From Vreelandella alkaliphila (GTDB lineage Bacteria; Pseudomonadota; Gammaproteobacteria; Pseudomonadales; Halomonadaceae): a stretch of 64,000 bases of DNA. A program made the position numbers and the translations under genes. Below the pieces are notes generated by a model. It was given only the letters and a program-made list of their open reading frames with translations. It had not been told where the DNA came from and made no database searches. Below, piece after piece: positions 39,977 to 51,747 of this stretch. Every line of letters begins with the position of its first letter. The first letter of the stretch is position 1. The DNA is taken from positions 165,120 through 229,119 of the forward strand of contig NZ_JABASV010000007.1 of NCBI RefSeq assembly GCF_016107625.1, in the 5' to 3' direction.

Positions 39977-40915
39977 TTAAGCGTCTGGCTGCGTAGCAGC
40001 TTCGCGCTGAGCTTCACCACCCAGCCACTCGATTAGGCGAGGAATATCGTCAGAAAGTGCCTGCGCCATCAAAATAAAATCAGTTTCTAAGCGAGCAAGT
40101 GCATCATCGCCATCATCTGCGTGATCAGCTTCCTCTATTAATGCATCGCCAAAACGCAATGATTTCAGCGCTAAATCATCATGCAGAACAAAGCTTAAAC
40201 GACCTTCCAGGCTAACTGCGAGCTTGCTGGCTTGACGTCCGCTTTCAAGCAATTGCTGGATCTCGTCGCTGTCTAGATCAACTTGGCGAGCACGCAGCAC
40301 GCCATCATCGCCTTTGGCTTTTAACTCAACCTGATCCCCTAACACAAGGTCGGCAGGGCGGCTTTCCGCTTCGCCCAGCCATTGCGTCATCGCACGGATA
40401 GGCAGTGTTTGTGATGTGAGCGGCGTGACTTTCAAGCTGCCCAACGTTTCACGTAGTAGATCCAGCACGTCTTCTGCCCGTGTACGAGAGCTGGCATTGA
40501 CGCCAATTAATTGACGGCGCGTATCCCACCATAAATCGATTTTCTGACTGCGAACAAATGCGCGGGGCATTAGTTCCTCAGTGACTTGCTCTTTCAGCGC
40601 CGTTTTTTCTTTGCGCGTTACCTTGCGCCCTTCGCTGGCTTCGATATCAGCGACTTTATCGTCCACTTCCTCTTTTACTACAGACGCAGGAAGCAAGCGC
40701 TCTTGGCGCAGGGCTGAAAGTAGTCGGTGGCCTTGGATTTCATGCAGCCGCTGACCACCACCTAGTCGTCCTGCCGGGGCTGTCCACCCTAAACGACGCG
40801 CATCCGCACTGCCTAGCGGCTTGGCTGCATGCTCGTCGAGTGCATTCGCTAGTGTATCGCTATCAAGCTCAGGGGCGCCGTGAAGGCGGTATAAATGTAG
40901 GTGCTTAAACCACAT
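39977..40915 (-). CDS. rdgC: Recombination-associated protein RdgC
   Basis: A 312-residue RdgC, a ring-shaped nucleoid protein that binds double-stranded DNA and limits RecA filament formation. It begins MWFKHLHLYRL, and the segments GRLGGGQRLHEIQGHRLLSALRQERLLP and PRAFVRSQKIDLWWD are typical. The start at 40915 matches the family; an in-frame ATG ten codons earlier is less likely. It is followed by the acyltransferase gene with a 58-base gap. Confidence 0.92.
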   Translation of the reverse strand: MWFKHLHLYRLHGAPELDSDTLANALDEHAAKPLGSADARRLGWTAPAGRLGGGQRLHEIQGHRLLSALRQERLLPASVVKEEVDDKVADIEASEGRKVTRKEKTALKEQVTEELMPRAFVRSQKIDLWWDTRRQLIGVNASSRTRAEDVLDLLRETLGSLKVTPLTSQTLPIRAMTQWLGEAESRPADLVLGDQVELKAKGDDGVLRARQVDLDSDEIQQLLESGRQASKLAVSLEGRLSFVLHDDLALKSLRFGDALIEEADHADDGDDALARLETDFILMAQALSDDIPRLIEWLGGEAQREAATQPDA

Positions 40916-41072
40916 GTCACCAATCCTATTAAAAAGGTGGCACATTATGGCGAAACCAAGCCTTTCCTACCAGCGCCTTAGGGGATTGCCTTGTTGTTGC
41001 ACTGGTTTAAAACTTGTGTTTGATTTGAGAGGTTTTGTGAATGGTTAACAGATTTTTAAAAATGGGGGTGTT

Positions 41073-41507
41073 ATGTCTACAGCAATATCCAGTGTTGCAC
41101 TGCGAGTACGTGGTTACCATTTAGACGGCTACGGTCACGTCAACAACGCGCGCTATCTTGAATTTATGGAAGAGGGGCGCTGGGCTTTTTTTGATGACCA
41201 TCCGAGCCTGATAAATCAACTTCATAAGGCAGGCCGAGCGTTTGTCGTGGTTAATCTGAATATTGATTATCGAGCAGCCGCTGTTCAGAACGATGATTTG
41301 CAGGTTATGACCGGCATAGTAGATGTGGGTGATCGTAGCGCGATTTGCCATCATCGAATTGTGCGTCAAGACGGCGTACTGGTTGCTCAGGCAGATTTGA
41401 CCTTTGTGCTGCTAGATACGAAGGCAAATAAGGCTGCTCCTATTGAAGGAGACGTGCGAGAGGTGTTTGAGGGGCTTGTGGTCGATAAAGGCGCCTTTTT
41501 AGCGTAA
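41073..41507 (+). CDS. Acyl-CoA thioesterase, hotdog fold (YbgC/FadM type)
   Basis: A 144-residue 4HBT-family protein. The active-site stretch GYGHVNNARYLEFMEEGR matches the GHVNN.xY pattern, although the usual catalytic aspartate position before it reads glycine; a nearby aspartate (D18) may serve. Substrate specificity cannot be told from sequence. GGGGGTG precedes the start. It stands alone just before gyrA. Confidence 0.82.
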   Translation: MSTAISSVALRVRGYHLDGYGHVNNARYLEFMEEGRWAFFDDHPSLINQLHKAGRAFVVVNLNIDYRAAAVQNDDLQVMTGIVDVGDRSAICHHRIVRQDGVLVAQADLTFVLLDTKANKAAPIEGDVREVFEGLVVDKGAFLA

Positions 41508-41660
41508 AGCGTAATGCCGTTGCCACTGACTGCCCATGGTGCTTATGCAGTGGTATGATGGTGCTGACTCTGCGCGCCGCCTTGGTGTGGTATCAAGGGC
41601 GGCTTTTTTAAGCGCTTTCAACTCTCGCAGTGCCAATGCAGTGCAAAGGATCTGACTTTC

Positions 41661-44435
41661 ATGGGTGACATCGCCAGAGAAATCTTGCCCGTCAATATTG
41701 AAGACGAGCTTAAACAGTCGTACCTCGACTACGCGATGAGTGTCATTATTGGTCGCGCTCTTCCCGATGTGCGTGACGGCCTCAAGCCTGTTCACCGGCG
41801 CGTGCTTTTTGCCATGCACGAGCTGAGCAACGATTGGAATAAACCGTACAAGAAGTCGGCGCGTGTCGTCGGCGATGTCATCGGTAAATACCATCCGCAC
41901 GGTGACAGTGCGGTCTATGACACTATCGTTCGTATGGCCCAGCACTTTTCCATGCGTCACGTACTGGTGGATGGTCAGGGTAACTTTGGTTCTATTGACG
42001 GTGATAACGCGGCCGCCATGCGTTACACCGAAGTGCGTATGGCACGCCTTGCCCACGAGCTGCTAGCTGACCTGGAAAAAGATACCGTTGATTGGGTCGA
42101 TAACTACGACGGCACCGAGCGCATTCCAGCCGTGCTGCCAACCAAAGTTCCTAACCTGTTAATCAATGGGTCATCAGGGATTGCGGTGGGCATGGCGACC
42201 AATATTCCGCCCCATAACATGCGGGAAATAATTGATGGTTGTCTGGCGTTAATTGATGATTACACGCTCACCGTTGATGACCTCATGCAGTACATTCCAG
42301 GGCCGGATTTCCCTACCGGGGGCATTATCAACGGTCGCGCGGGTATTTTAGACGCCTACCGCACCGGGCGCGGGCGTATCTATGTGCGTGCCTGCCACAC
42401 GATTGAGCATGATGATAAGAGTGGTCGAGATCACATTATTATCACTGAACTGCCTTACCAGGTGAATAAAGCGCGATTGATCGAGAAAATCGCTGAGCTG
42501 GTAAAAGAGAAGAAAATCGAGGGTATTGCTGAACTCCGCGATGAGTCGGATAAAGACGGCCTGCGCGTAGTGATCGAGATCAAACGCGGCGAATCGGGTG
42601 ATGTCGTCGTCAACAACTTGTTTGCGCAAACACAATTGCAAAATGTGTTTGGGATTAACATGGTGGCGCTGGAAAATGGTCAGCCGCGCACTCTGAACAT
42701 AAAAGAGATGCTTGAGGCGTTTATTCGCCACCGCCGTGAAGTTGTTACTCGCCGTACCTTGTATGAATTGAAAAAAGCCCGTGAGCGTGGTCATTTGTTG
42801 GAAGGTTTGGCAGTTGCCATCTCCAACATTGATGAAGTGATCGAGCTGATTAAGGCATCTCCCAATGCCTCTGAAGCGCGTGAAAAATTGTTGGCTAAAA
42901 CGTGGAAGCCTGGACAGGTTACCGCGATGCTGGAACGCGCTGGCGCAACCTCATGCAAGCCTGAAGAGCTAGATGAAGGGTTTGGTCTAAATACGGCGGC
43001 GACGGAATATCGACTGTCGCCCGCGCAGGCTCAAGCAATTCTAGAGCTTCGTCTGCATCGCCTAACGGGTCTTGAAACCGAGAAGCTGTTAGACGAATAC
43101 CTGTCGATTCTTGAGAAAATCGCGGAATTTACGACCATCCTGGCTTCTCCAGATCGTCTGATGGAAGTGATCCGAGAAGAGCTGCATGCTGTACGTGAGC
43201 AGTATGGCGATGACCGCCGTACGGAAATTCAGGCGAGCCACCTTGATTTGTCGATTGAAGATCTCATCGCTGAAGAAGATATGGTGGTCACTGTTTCCCG
43301 CTCAGGCTACGCCAAGACTCAGCCGTTGTCTGATTACCAGGCTCAGCGCCGTGGTGGACGAGGTAAATCAGCCACTGCGATGAAAGATGAAGACGTTATT
43401 GAACACCTGCTGGTCGCATCTACCCATGACACTGTGCTGCTGTTCTCTAACAGGGGTAAGGTGTATTGGCTGAAAGTGTATGAGATGCCCAACGCCAGTC
43501 GTGGCTCTCGGGGCAAGCCACTGGTCAATATGCTACCGCTTGAAGAAGGCGAAGCCGTCAACGCCATTTTGCCAGTGCGTGATTACGATCCTGAGCACTA
43601 CATTTTCTTTGCCACGGCGAAAGGTACCGTTAAACGCACCAGTCTTGAGCAATTCTCTCGCCCACGTAGTGTCGGCTTGATTGCTATTGATTTGGAAGAG
43701 GGCGACCGCTTGGTGGGGGCTGCTATTACGTCTGGCTCTGATCACGCCATGCTGCTTTCCTCTAACGGTAAGGCTATCCGCTTCGAAGAAGGCAATGTGC
43801 GCGCCATGGGGCGTACCGCCCGTGGTGTGCGCGGTATGCGTCTGGCGGGGGATGCTGAAGTTATTAGCTTGATCATTCCTAAGAGCCAGCAAATTGACGC
43901 TGAAGATGACGCCGATGTAGATGCTGATAGCCAGGTTGTCACGGCCGAGAATGCTCAAGCGGAAGGTCAAATCTATATTCTCACGGCCAGTGAGAATGGC
44001 TACGGTAAGCGTACGCGCCTAGAAGAATTTCCGCTGCGTGGTCGTGGTGGGCAGGGTGTTATTGCCATGCAAACCAGCGAACGTAATGGCGCTCTGGTAG
44101 CCGCAATGCAAGTCTATGACAGCGATGAAATGATGCTGATCACTGATCGCGGCACCTTGGTGCGCACTCGGGTTGAAGAAGTGTCCACGACCTCGCGAAA
44201 TACTCAGGGGGTTATGCTGATTCGCCTGGGTAAAGAAGAAAAACTAGTTAAAACTGTCCGTGTGGATGAGCCTGCCGAAGTAGATGAGCTTGAGTCAGAT
44301 AGTTCAGAAACAGACGTTCTAGACACCGGTGCGATTGATACCGATGTCGTCGATAGCGATGCTGTTGATCCAGGCAAGCCAGATAGCGCTGACGATGGCG
44401 AACAGGAACAGGGAACCGATGACACGTCATTATAA
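41661..44435 (+). CDS. gyrA: DNA gyrase subunit A
   Basis: A 924-residue type II topoisomerase subunit that introduces negative supercoils. The numbering matches E. coli in the active region: S83 and D87 of the quinolone determining region are wild type and the catalytic tyrosine is Y122. The C-terminal beta-pinwheel holds the GyrA box QRRGGRG and an acidic insert (about residues 750-770). The last 55 residues are an acidic Asp/Glu/Ser-rich tail. The serC start lies 17 bases inside the 3' end. A weak GGA motif precedes the ATG. Confidence 0.97.
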   Translation: MGDIAREILPVNIEDELKQSYLDYAMSVIIGRALPDVRDGLKPVHRRVLFAMHELSNDWNKPYKKSARVVGDVIGKYHPHGDSAVYDTIVRMAQHFSMRHVLVDGQGNFGSIDGDNAAAMRYTEVRMARLAHELLADLEKDTVDWVDNYDGTERIPAVLPTKVPNLLINGSSGIAVGMATNIPPHNMREIIDGCLALIDDYTLTVDDLMQYIPGPDFPTGGIINGRAGILDAYRTGRGRIYVRACHTIEHDDKSGRDHIIITELPYQVNKARLIEKIAELVKEKKIEGIAELRDESDKDGLRVVIEIKRGESGDVVVNNLFAQTQLQNVFGINMVALENGQPRTLNIKEMLEAFIRHRREVVTRRTLYELKKARERGHLLEGLAVAISNIDEVIELIKASPNASEAREKLLAKTWKPGQVTAMLERAGATSCKPEELDEGFGLNTAATEYRLSPAQAQAILELRLHRLTGLETEKLLDEYLSILEKIAEFTTILASPDRLMEVIREELHAVREQYGDDRRTEIQASHLDLSIEDLIAEEDMVVTVSRSGYAKTQPLSDYQAQRRGGRGKSATAMKDEDVIEHLLVASTHDTVLLFSNRGKVYWLKVYEMPNASRGSRGKPLVNMLPLEEGEAVNAILPVRDYDPEHYIFFATAKGTVKRTSLEQFSRPRSVGLIAIDLEEGDRLVGAAITSGSDHAMLLSSNGKAIRFEEGNVRAMGRTARGVRGMRLAGDAEVISLIIPKSQQIDAEDDADVDADSQVVTAENAQAEGQIYILTASENGYGKRTRLEEFPLRGRGGQGVIAMQTSERNGALVAAMQVYDSDEMMLITDRGTLVRTRVEEVSTTSRNTQGVMLIRLGKEEKLVKTVRVDEPAEVDELESDSSETDVLDTGAIDTDVVDSDAVDPGKPDSADDGEQEQGTDDTSL

Positions 44436-45522
44436 CTTTTGTGCAGGGCCAGCGGCCCTGCCTGTTGCCGTGCTTGAACGTGCGCGCAACGAACTGCTGG
44501 ACTTTCAAGGGCGTGGCTTGTCTGTTATGGAGATGAGTCATCGCAGTGATGAGTTTGTCGCTATTGCGGATCGAGCAGAAGCAGACCTGCGTTATTTGCT
44601 GGATATTCCCAGTAATTACAAAGTGCTTTTCTTGCAAGGCGGAGCCAGTATGCAGTTTGCGATGCTGCCGATGAACTTGCTTGGACAAGGGGGAAGCGCC
44701 AATTTTATCCAAACAGGCATTTGGGGCAAAAAGGCGATTAGTGAAGCCCGGCGGTTAGGGTTTAACTGTAATGTGGCAGCGAGTAGTGAAGATAATGGTC
44801 ATACGGCGGTGCCGGATGAAAATGCACTGGCGATTAGCAGCGATGCTGCTTACTTGCATTACACCTCAAATGAAACCATCGGTGGTTTAGAGTTCGACTA
44901 TACGCCAAGGGTGCAGCGCGCAGATGGTGCTGATGTGCCTCTGGTATGCGATATGTCCTCGAACATTCTATCTGGCCCTATCGATGTAACGCAGTTTGGA
45001 GTGATTTACGCGGGAGCTCAGAAAAACATTGGCCCGGCTGGCTTAACTCTGGTTGCTATTCGTGATGACTTGCTCGGCAAAGCGCCTAGCTCCATTCCGT
45101 CGCTGTTTGACTATCAAATGCTTGCAGACGCAGGCTCTATGGTCAATACGCCGCCAACGTTTGCATGGTACTTGGCTGGCCTTGTTTTCCAGTGGTTAAA
45201 AGATGACATCGGTGGCTTAGAGGTGATGGATGACATTAACCAGCGCAAAGCACAGAAGCTTTACGCTGCTATTGATGCCAGTGATTTTTATACTAATCCG
45301 ATTGCCAGCCGTAACCGTTCCCGCATGAATGTTCCGTTTGTGCTAGCCGATAGCAGTTTAGATAGCGTATTCCTGCAAGAAGCTGACGAGGCGGGGCTTC
45401 TTAACCTAAAGGGCCATCGTAGTGTTGGCGGCATGCGTGCGAGTTTATATAACGCGGTGCCTGAAGAGGCCGTTGATGCGCTAATCGCCTTTATGGCGGA
45501 CTTTGAACAACGAAGAGGCTAA
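44419..45522 (+). CDS. serC: Phosphoserine aminotransferase
   Basis: A 367-residue PLP enzyme of serine and pyridoxine synthesis. It starts [15 protein letters not shown], with the PLP lysine in [13 protein letters not shown] and the segment [10 protein letters not shown]. The ATG at 44419 lies inside gyrA and has AGGGAA just upstream; the frame remains open further back but overlaps gyrA. It ends five bases before pheA. Confidence 0.95.
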   Translation: MTRHYNFCAGPAALPVAVLERARNELLDFQGRGLSVMEMSHRSDEFVAIADRAEADLRYLLDIPSNYKVLFLQGGASMQFAMLPMNLLGQGGSANFIQTGIWGKKAISEARRLGFNCNVAASSEDNGHTAVPDENALAISSDAAYLHYTSNETIGGLEFDYTPRVQRADGADVPLVCDMSSNILSGPIDVTQFGVIYAGAQKNIGPAGLTLVAIRDDLLGKAPSSIPSLFDYQMLADAGSMVNTPPTFAWYLAGLVFQWLKDDIGGLEVMDDINQRKAQKLYAAIDASDFYTNPIASRNRSRMNVPFVLADSSLDSVFLQEADEAGLLNLKGHRSVGGMRASLYNAVPEEAVDALIAFMADFEQRRG

Positions 45523-45527
45523 CCATC

Positions 45528-46619
45528 ATGTCCGATACGCCGATTAATTTAGACGACTTACGTCAACGTATCGACCAGTTGGATGGCGATATTCTGCGTT
45601 TGATTAGTGAGCGCGCCAACTGCGCCCAGCAGGTGGCACACGTTAAACTTGCTCAAGATAAAGACGCCGTATTTTATCGTCCTGAGCGAGAGGCGCAGGT
45701 GTTGCGCCGTATTATGTCGTTGAATCAAGGCCCGCTAGATTCAGAAGAGATGGCGAGGCTGTTTCGTGAAATTATGTCGGCGTGTCTTGCGCTGGAGCAG
45801 CCGGTCAAAGTTGCCTACTTAGGCCCTGAGGGTACTTTTACCCAGCAGGCCGCGCTTAAACACTTTGGCGAGAGCGCTGTCAGTATGCCGATGGCGGCGA
45901 TTGATGAAGTCTTTCGTGAAGTAGAGGCAGGCGCCGTTCATTACGGGGTGGTGCCGGTAGAGAATTCTACCGAAGGAGTCGTCAATCATACGCTCGACAC
46001 CTTTATGGACTCGTCGATCAAGATCTGCGGTGAAGTAGTACTACGCATTCACCACCACCTGCTAATTAGTGAAACCACGCGTCGGGATAAGGTCTCACGC
46101 ATCTATTCCCACCCGCAATCGTTTGGCCAGTGCCGTAAATGGCTTGATGCTCACTATCCTCATGCTGAGCGGGTGCCTGTTTCCTCTAACGCAGAAGCTG
46201 CCAAGCTGGTCAAAACAGAGTGGCACAGTGCAGCAATTGCCGGAGATATGGCGGCCAAACTGTATGGTCTAGAGCGCATTGCCGAAAAGATTGAAGATCG
46301 CCCTGATAACTCCACGCGCTTTCTGATTATTGGTAATCAAGATGTGCCGATATCTGGCGAGGATAAAACCTCAATTGTTGTCGCTATGCGTAACCAGCCC
46401 GGTGCACTGCATGATCTGTTGGAACCGTTCCATCGTCACCGCATTGATTTAACGCGGATCGAAACACGGCCTTCGCGGACTGGTGTTTGGAATTACGTGT
46501 TCTTTATCGATTTCAAAGGGCATCGGGATGAGCCGCAGGTCGCGGCAGTGCTCGAAGAGGTAAGACTACGTGCTTCTGAGCTGCGTGTGCTTGGCTCCTA
46601 TCCTCTAGGCGTGCTGTGA
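45528..46619 (+). CDS. pheA: Bifunctional chorismate mutase / prephenate dehydratase
   Basis: A 363-residue P-protein. The chorismate mutase helix domain occupies about residues 5-90 (LRQRIDQLDGDILRLISERA), the dehydratase domain starts at VAYLGPEGTFTQQAA and contains the catalytic threonine in NSTRFLIIG, and an ACT domain (about 275-355) with GALHDLLEPF and ETRPSRTGVWNYVFFID allows phenylalanine feedback. The following gene's GTG start overlaps the stop. Confidence 0.96.
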   Translation: MSDTPINLDDLRQRIDQLDGDILRLISERANCAQQVAHVKLAQDKDAVFYRPEREAQVLRRIMSLNQGPLDSEEMARLFREIMSACLALEQPVKVAYLGPEGTFTQQAALKHFGESAVSMPMAAIDEVFREVEAGAVHYGVVPVENSTEGVVNHTLDTFMDSSIKICGEVVLRIHHHLLISETTRRDKVSRIYSHPQSFGQCRKWLDAHYPHAERVPVSSNAEAAKLVKTEWHSAAIAGDMAAKLYGLERIAEKIEDRPDNSTRFLIIGNQDVPISGEDKTSIVVAMRNQPGALHDLLEPFHRHRIDLTRIETRPSRTGVWNYVFFIDFKGHRDEPQVAAVLEEVRLRASELRVLGSYPLGVL

Positions 46620-48922
46620 CGGAGTGTGCTGTGCAAGCGTTGGCATCTAGCGCTGGGGTTCGGTCATCTTGCCAAGAGTCGCACCTGCTGATTGTTGGCC
46701 TTGGCTTGATCGGGGGGTCGCTGGCCGCCGCGCTACGGCAATCAGGTTTCAAAGGACATATTTCAGCGTGTGACTCCAATGCGTCAGAAATCGCCTTGGG
46801 GATTGATTTAGGGTTGATAGACCATGGTGGTTCGCAGCTAGCAGAACTGCTTGATGACGTCTCTATGGTGATTTTGGCCGTACCGGTATTGGCCATGGAG
46901 AGTGTGATGGCCACCCTGGCAGATTCGCTTCACCGTGCGTCTAAAAACGTGGTGATTACCGATGTGGGCAGCACGAAAGCGACGATCCGTGACTGTGCTG
47001 TGCGTGCCTTTGGGGAGGTGCCCCCTTCAGTGGTGCTAGGTCATCCTATTGCAGGCTCTGAAAAAAGTGGTGTTGCCGCAGCAGATCCCGCCCTCTATAT
47101 CAATCACAAAGTGATACTAACGCCTGAGCCGAATGTCGACGCAGGAGCGCTTGCGCGGGTTGAGGCGTTGTGGTGTGCCACTGGCGCAGATGTACTGCAA
47201 ATGAGTGTAGAGCGGCACGACCAAGTGTTGGCGCGTACCAGTCATTTGCCGCATTTGCTGGCATTTTCGTTGGTCGATACGCTGGCACGTCAAGACGAGC
47301 GGTTAGAAATTTTTCGCTATGCAGCCGGTGGGTTTCGTGATTTTACCCGAATCGCGGGCAGCGACCCTGTTATGTGGCGAGATATCTTTATTGCCAACCG
47401 GGACGCCGTCTTGTCGTCGTTAGATGATTTTGAGGCGGGGCTCGCTCGGTTGCGGAAGGCGGTAGAAGGTGGCGATAGCGATGCCCTTATTGCAACGTTT
47501 GATCGTGCCAGTCATGCACGCCATTATTTCGATACGTTATTGAATAAAACCAGCTATCAGGCGGAATATCATATGCAACCACACGGTAAAGTGACTTATC
47601 GGGTGCAGCCGGGCGGCCAGGCGCAAGGCCGTCTGCGCGTGCCGGGCGATAAATCAATGTCCCATCGCTCCATTATGCTGGGTGCTCTGGCGGAGGGTGT
47701 TACCGAAGTTAAAGGATTTTTAGAGGGTGAGGATAGCCTCGCGACTTTGCAGTCCTTCCGTGAAATGGGTGTTGCCATTGAGGGGCCATATCAGGGGAGA
47801 GTTACTATCCATGGCGTAGGGATGCATGGCTTGAAAGCCCCGGCAGGCCCGCTGTACGTGGGTAATTCAGGTACTGCCATGCGCCTGTTTGCGGGATTAT
47901 TGGCAGGCCAAGCGTTTGATAGTGAGCTAACCGGTGATGAGTCGTTAACCAAACGGCCAATGGGGCGCGTTGCTGACCCTCTGCGCTTGATGGGGGCGAC
48001 TATCGACACCGCTGAAGGTGGGCGTCCGCCACTTAAAATTAAAGGTGGCGCCGCATTGAAGGGTATTTACTACGACATGCCGATGGCCAGTGCGCAGGTG
48101 AAATCCTGCTTGCTATTAGCCGGTATGTACGCCGAAGGTGAAACTCGCGTGCGTGAGCCAGCGCCTACTCGCGATCACACCGAGCGTATGCTTAATGGTT
48201 TTGGCTACGAGGTCTCGCGCGAGGGCGATACTTGCTGGCTTCAAGGTGGCGGTAAGCTGACAGCAGGCCCGATAGATGTCCCTTCTGATATTTCTTCTGC
48301 CACGTTCTTCCTCGTCGCTGCGGCTATTACGCCAGGGGCTGACATTACCCTTGAGCACGTAGGTATCAACCCTACGCGCGTTGGTGTGATTAACATCCTC
48401 AGCCTGATGGGGGCTGACCTAGCGCTTGAAAATGAGCACGAGGTAGGCGGTGAGCCGGTGGCGGATATCCGTATTCGCTATGCGCCTTTAAAAGGGATTG
48501 ATATCCCGGTTGATCAAGTACCGCTTGCCATTGATGAGTTTCCCGCACTGTTTATCGCTGCTGCTAACGCGCAAGGCAAAACGCGCTTGCGCGGTGCTGA
48601 AGAACTGCGGGTCAAAGAGTCTGATCGAATTCAGGCAATGGCCGATGGGCTGGCGATATTAGGCGTTGAGCACACGGTTGTTGAAGATGGTATTGATATT
48701 GTTGGCAATGTTGACGATGCTGTGGCGAGCTACGGTGGCGGTCGAATTGATAGTTTAGGTGATCACCGTATTGCCATGGCGTTTGCAATAGCCTCTTTGC
48801 GTGCAAGCGATGAGATTATTATTGATGACTGCGCGAATGTGGCTACCTCTTTCCCTGATTTTGTGGCTTTGGCGCAGCGTATCGGAATGCAGGTAAATGT
48901 GGAGGGAGCTAATGCCGATTAA
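46616..48922 (+). CDS. tyrA-aroA: Bifunctional prephenate dehydrogenase / 3-phosphoshikimate 1-carboxyvinyltransferase (TyrA-AroA fusion)
   Basis: A 768-residue fusion. The N-terminal 300 residues are a NAD-linked prephenate dehydrogenase ([16 protein letters not shown] nucleotide motif, [22 protein letters not shown]) for tyrosine synthesis. Residues about 325-765 form EPSP synthase ([42 protein letters not shown]) of the shikimate pathway. The same fusion occurs in pseudomonads. The GTG start overlaps the pheA stop by four bases; it ends inside cmk by 11 bases. Confidence 0.96.
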   Translation: MTECAVQALASSAGVRSSCQESHLLIVGLGLIGGSLAAALRQSGFKGHISACDSNASEIALGIDLGLIDHGGSQLAELLDDVSMVILAVPVLAMESVMATLADSLHRASKNVVITDVGSTKATIRDCAVRAFGEVPPSVVLGHPIAGSEKSGVAAADPALYINHKVILTPEPNVDAGALARVEALWCATGADVLQMSVERHDQVLARTSHLPHLLAFSLVDTLARQDERLEIFRYAAGGFRDFTRIAGSDPVMWRDIFIANRDAVLSSLDDFEAGLARLRKAVEGGDSDALIATFDRASHARHYFDTLLNKTSYQAEYHMQPHGKVTYRVQPGGQAQGRLRVPGDKSMSHRSIMLGALAEGVTEVKGFLEGEDSLATLQSFREMGVAIEGPYQGRVTIHGVGMHGLKAPAGPLYVGNSGTAMRLFAGLLAGQAFDSELTGDESLTKRPMGRVADPLRLMGATIDTAEGGRPPLKIKGGAALKGIYYDMPMASAQVKSCLLLAGMYAEGETRVREPAPTRDHTERMLNGFGYEVSREGDTCWLQGGGKLTAGPIDVPSDISSATFFLVAAAITPGADITLEHVGINPTRVGVINILSLMGADLALENEHEVGGEPVADIRIRYAPLKGIDIPVDQVPLAIDEFPALFIAAANAQGKTRLRGAEELRVKESDRIQAMADGLAILGVEHTVVEDGIDIVGNVDDAVASYGGGRIDSLGDHRIAMAFAIASLRASDEIIIDDCANVATSFPDFVALAQRIGMQVNVEGANAD

Positions 48923-49601
48923 AGCCCCTGTGCTAACGATTGACGGGCCGGGTGGTGCAGGTAAAGGCACCATCAGTGGGCTGGTCGCTGAACGTCTGGG
49001 GTGGCACCTATTAGATAGTGGGGCGCTTTATCGGCTTACTGCTCAGGCAGCTTTAAAGCATGACGTGGCCTTGGATGACGAAGTGTCGTTGGCGTTGGTT
49101 GCCACACAGCTGGATGTTGCCTTCCCAGTGCTTGATGGGCAGCCTCGCACGCTTTTGGAAGGTGAAGACGTTTCCCGAGCGATACGCACAGAGCAGGCTG
49201 GTGAGCGCGCATCCCGTGTGGCGGCTCTACCGCAAGTTCGTGAAGCATTGCTTCAGCGTCAGCGAGATTTTCAACAACCGCCAGGCCTAGTAGCCGACGG
49301 CCGTGATATGGGAACCGTCGTGTTTCCTCATGCGCCATTAAAAATTTTTCTGACTGCAAGTGCGCAGGAGCGGGCTCGGCGTAGGCATCTACAGTTGCAG
49401 GAAGCCGGGGTGGATGCTAGTCTATCGAGTCTTTTAAAGGAGATTCAGGCACGCGATGCACGCGATACGCAGCGCAGTGTGGCTCCTCTCAAGCCGGCAG
49501 ATGATGCCATAACGCTTGATACCACATGCCTGAGCATACCGGAAGTGGTTGATCAGTTGACCGAATTACTAGACCAACGTGGCATAGTAGGCGGCATTTG
49601 A
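48912..49601 (+). CDS. cmk: Cytidylate kinase
   Basis: A 229-residue CMP/dCMP kinase. P-loop GPGGAGKGT, the CMP-binding segment [10 protein letters not shown] and [13 protein letters not shown] lid region are clear. GGAGGG lies eight bases before the ATG at 48912, which is inside the end of the tyrA-aroA gene. The frame extends five codons upstream to a less likely ATG. Confidence 0.95.
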   Translation: MPIKAPVLTIDGPGGAGKGTISGLVAERLGWHLLDSGALYRLTAQAALKHDVALDDEVSLALVATQLDVAFPVLDGQPRTLLEGEDVSRAIRTEQAGERASRVAALPQVREALLQRQRDFQQPPGLVADGRDMGTVVFPHAPLKIFLTASAQERARRRHLQLQEAGVDASLSSLLKEIQARDARDTQRSVAPLKPADDAITLDTTCLSIPEVVDQLTELLDQRGIVGGI

Positions 49602-49785
49602 TTCTCCCTTGCGGCGTTTTTGGAAAGGTGTCACGACGTGGCAGGGCGATAACTCCATATCAGAGAGCCCGGTCAGGTCTAACCAGCGCTAACACCTCCA
49701 GAAGCTGAATGACATTAGGCCCGTACTTGCTGGTGGTACGGAGAAGGCATTTATGCCTCAACAACGTTGATCACGTAGGAAAACC
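49602..49785 (+). promoter_or_regulatory. rpsA leader region with two hairpins
   Basis: The 184 bases between cmk and rpsA have no gene. CCGTAC/GTACGG (49721-49741) and GGCA/TGCC (49746-49757) form two hairpins shortly before the ribosome site TAGGA. In E. coli the rpsA leader folds into hairpins used for S1 autoregulation, so a similar role is plausible here. Confidence 0.4.
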
Positions 49786-51462
49786 ATGAGCGAAAGCTTT
49801 GCTGAACTGTTTGAACAGTCTCTTAACGACATCAACATGGAGCCAGGCGCAATTGTCGCGGCTCAGGTTGTCGACATTGACGGTGACTGGGTTACCGTTA
49901 ACGCTGGTCTGAAATCTGAAGGTCAGATCCCTGCGTCACAATTCCGCGATGAGAACGGTGAACTGACCATCGCTATCGGTGACGACGTGCACGTTGCACT
50001 TGAAGCCGTAGAAGATGGTTTTGGTGAAACGCGTCTGTCCCGTGAAAAAGCCAAGCGCGCAGAAGCTTGGAAGATTCTGGAAGCAGCCTTCGAGAAAGAC
50101 GAAGTCGTCAAGGGCGTGATCAACGGTAAGGTCAAAGGCGGCTTCACCGTCGACGTCGACTCTATCCGTGCCTTCTTGCCGGGCTCTCTGGTTGACGTTC
50201 GTCCGGTTCGTGACACTGCGCACCTGGAAAACAAAGAGCTAGACTTCAAAGTCATCAAGCTTGACCCGAAGCGCAACAACGTCGTTGTTTCGCGTCGTGC
50301 CGTGCTGGAAGCTGAAAACAGTGCTGAGCGTGAAGCACTGCTGGCAACCCTGCAGGAAGGTCAGCAAATCAAAGGTATCGTTAAGAACCTGACTGATTAC
50401 GGTGCCTTCGTTGATTTAGGCGGCGTTGATGGCCTGCTGCACATCACTGATATGGCGTGGAAGCGCATTAAGCATCCGTCTGAAATCGTTGCTGTTGGCG
50501 ACGAGATCAACGTCAAAGTGTTGAAGTTTGACCGTGAGCGTAACCGCGTATCTCTAGGTCTTAAGCAGCTGGGTGAAGATCCTTGGGTCAACATCAAAGA
50601 CCGTTACCCGGAAGGCACCAAAGTGCACGCAGTCGTCACTAATCTGACTGACTACGGCTGCTTTGCTGAGCTGGAAGAGGGCGTCGAAGGTCTGGTTCAC
50701 GTTTCAGAAATGGACTGGACTAACAAGAACATCCATCCGTCTAAAGTTGTCCAAGTGGGCGATGATGTTGACGTTATGGTTCTTGATATCGATGAAGAGC
50801 GTCGTCGTATTTCTCTGGGCATCAAGCAGTGTACTGCTAATCCTTGGGAAACTTTCAACGCTGAATACAACAAGGGCGACCGTGTTTCAGGTACTATCAA
50901 GTCAATCACTGACTTTGGTATCTTCATCGGCCTTGAAGGCGGTATTGATGGTCTGGTTCACCTGTCTGATATCTCTTGGACAGAAACTGGCGAAGAAGCC
51001 GTCCGTAACTTCAAGAAAGGTGACGAAGCTGAAGCCGTTATTCTTTCAATCGATCCTGAGCGTGAGCGTATCTCCTTAGGTATTAAGCAAATGGATTCCG
51101 ATCCAGTAGCTGAATATCTGTCGGTTAACGACAAAGGCAGCATCGTTACAGGCCGTATCGTAGAAGTTGATGCCAAAGAAGCACACGTTGAGCTAGCGAC
51201 GGATGTTATTGCTATCCTCAAGGCGTCTGAAATCAGTGCTGATCGCATTGAAGATGCCCGTAACGTGCTGAATGAAGGCGATAGCATTGAAGCGCGTATC
51301 GTAAGCGTTGATCGTAAGAGTCGTCAGATCAATCTGTCGGTTAAAGCGAAAGAGCAAGATGATACTCGTCAAAATCTGAAGAAGCTGCGTGATCAAGAGC
51401 CGGAAGCAGGTGGTCCGACCACTATCGGTGATCTAATCAAACAGCAGATGGGCCAAGACTAA
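49786..51462 (+). CDS. rpsA: 30S ribosomal protein S1
   Basis: A 558-residue protein made of six S1 RNA-binding domains in series, such as the repeated [36 protein letters not shown] and [19 protein letters not shown] blocks. It helps load mRNA on the ribosome. Length matches E. coli S1 (557). In E. coli ihfB follows; here a terminator and then an mvaT gene follow instead. Confidence 0.97.
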   Translation: MSESFAELFEQSLNDINMEPGAIVAAQVVDIDGDWVTVNAGLKSEGQIPASQFRDENGELTIAIGDDVHVALEAVEDGFGETRLSREKAKRAEAWKILEAAFEKDEVVKGVINGKVKGGFTVDVDSIRAFLPGSLVDVRPVRDTAHLENKELDFKVIKLDPKRNNVVVSRRAVLEAENSAEREALLATLQEGQQIKGIVKNLTDYGAFVDLGGVDGLLHITDMAWKRIKHPSEIVAVGDEINVKVLKFDRERNRVSLGLKQLGEDPWVNIKDRYPEGTKVHAVVTNLTDYGCFAELEEGVEGLVHVSEMDWTNKNIHPSKVVQVGDDVDVMVLDIDEERRRISLGIKQCTANPWETFNAEYNKGDRVSGTIKSITDFGIFIGLEGGIDGLVHLSDISWTETGEEAVRNFKKGDEAEAVILSIDPERERISLGIKQMDSDPVAEYLSVNDKGSIVTGRIVEVDAKEAHVELATDVIAILKASEISADRIEDARNVLNEGDSIEARIVSVDRKSRQINLSVKAKEQDDTRQNLKKLRDQEPEAGGPTTIGDLIKQQMGQD

Positions 51463-51482
51463 TTAAGTAGTTGATAGCCCAG

Positions 51483-51513
51483 AAAAACGCCGCCCTAATG
51501 GGCGGCGTTTTTT
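51483..51513 (+). terminator. Rho-independent terminator of rpsA
   Basis: AAAAACGCCGCCC and GGGCGGCGTTTTT pair fully around a TAAT loop, directly after rpsA. Confidence 0.95.
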
Positions 51514-51552
51514 ATGAATTTGTATGATGTGAAATAGATCACTAGCCTATGT

Positions 51553-51583
51553 TTGACTTGCGTATAAAGCTAGTTTTTATAGT
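51553..51583 (+). promoter_or_regulatory. Possible sigma-70 promoter of mvaT
   Basis: TTGACT (51553-51558) and TATAGT (51578-51583) fit the -35 and -10 elements, but the 19-base spacer is long. The surrounding 215-base gap is AT-rich. Assigned by eye only. Confidence 0.3.
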
Positions 51584-51747
51584 TCCAACTAAGCAATAAA
51601 AATTGATTAGTATTTAAGCTAAAGTCAACTAGACTATTGTCAGCTGGCGCATTTAAAGCAATAATGTGCGCGCATCCTGAACTCGTGCGTATTGAGTTGG
51701 TAGATTGATTAACTCACGCAGTCAAACCTATGCTAAAAGGAATCCCC

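Noticed and set aside
51514..51747. Expected ihfB after rpsA
   Set aside because: No matching frame on either strand; the next gene is mvaT behind a terminator.
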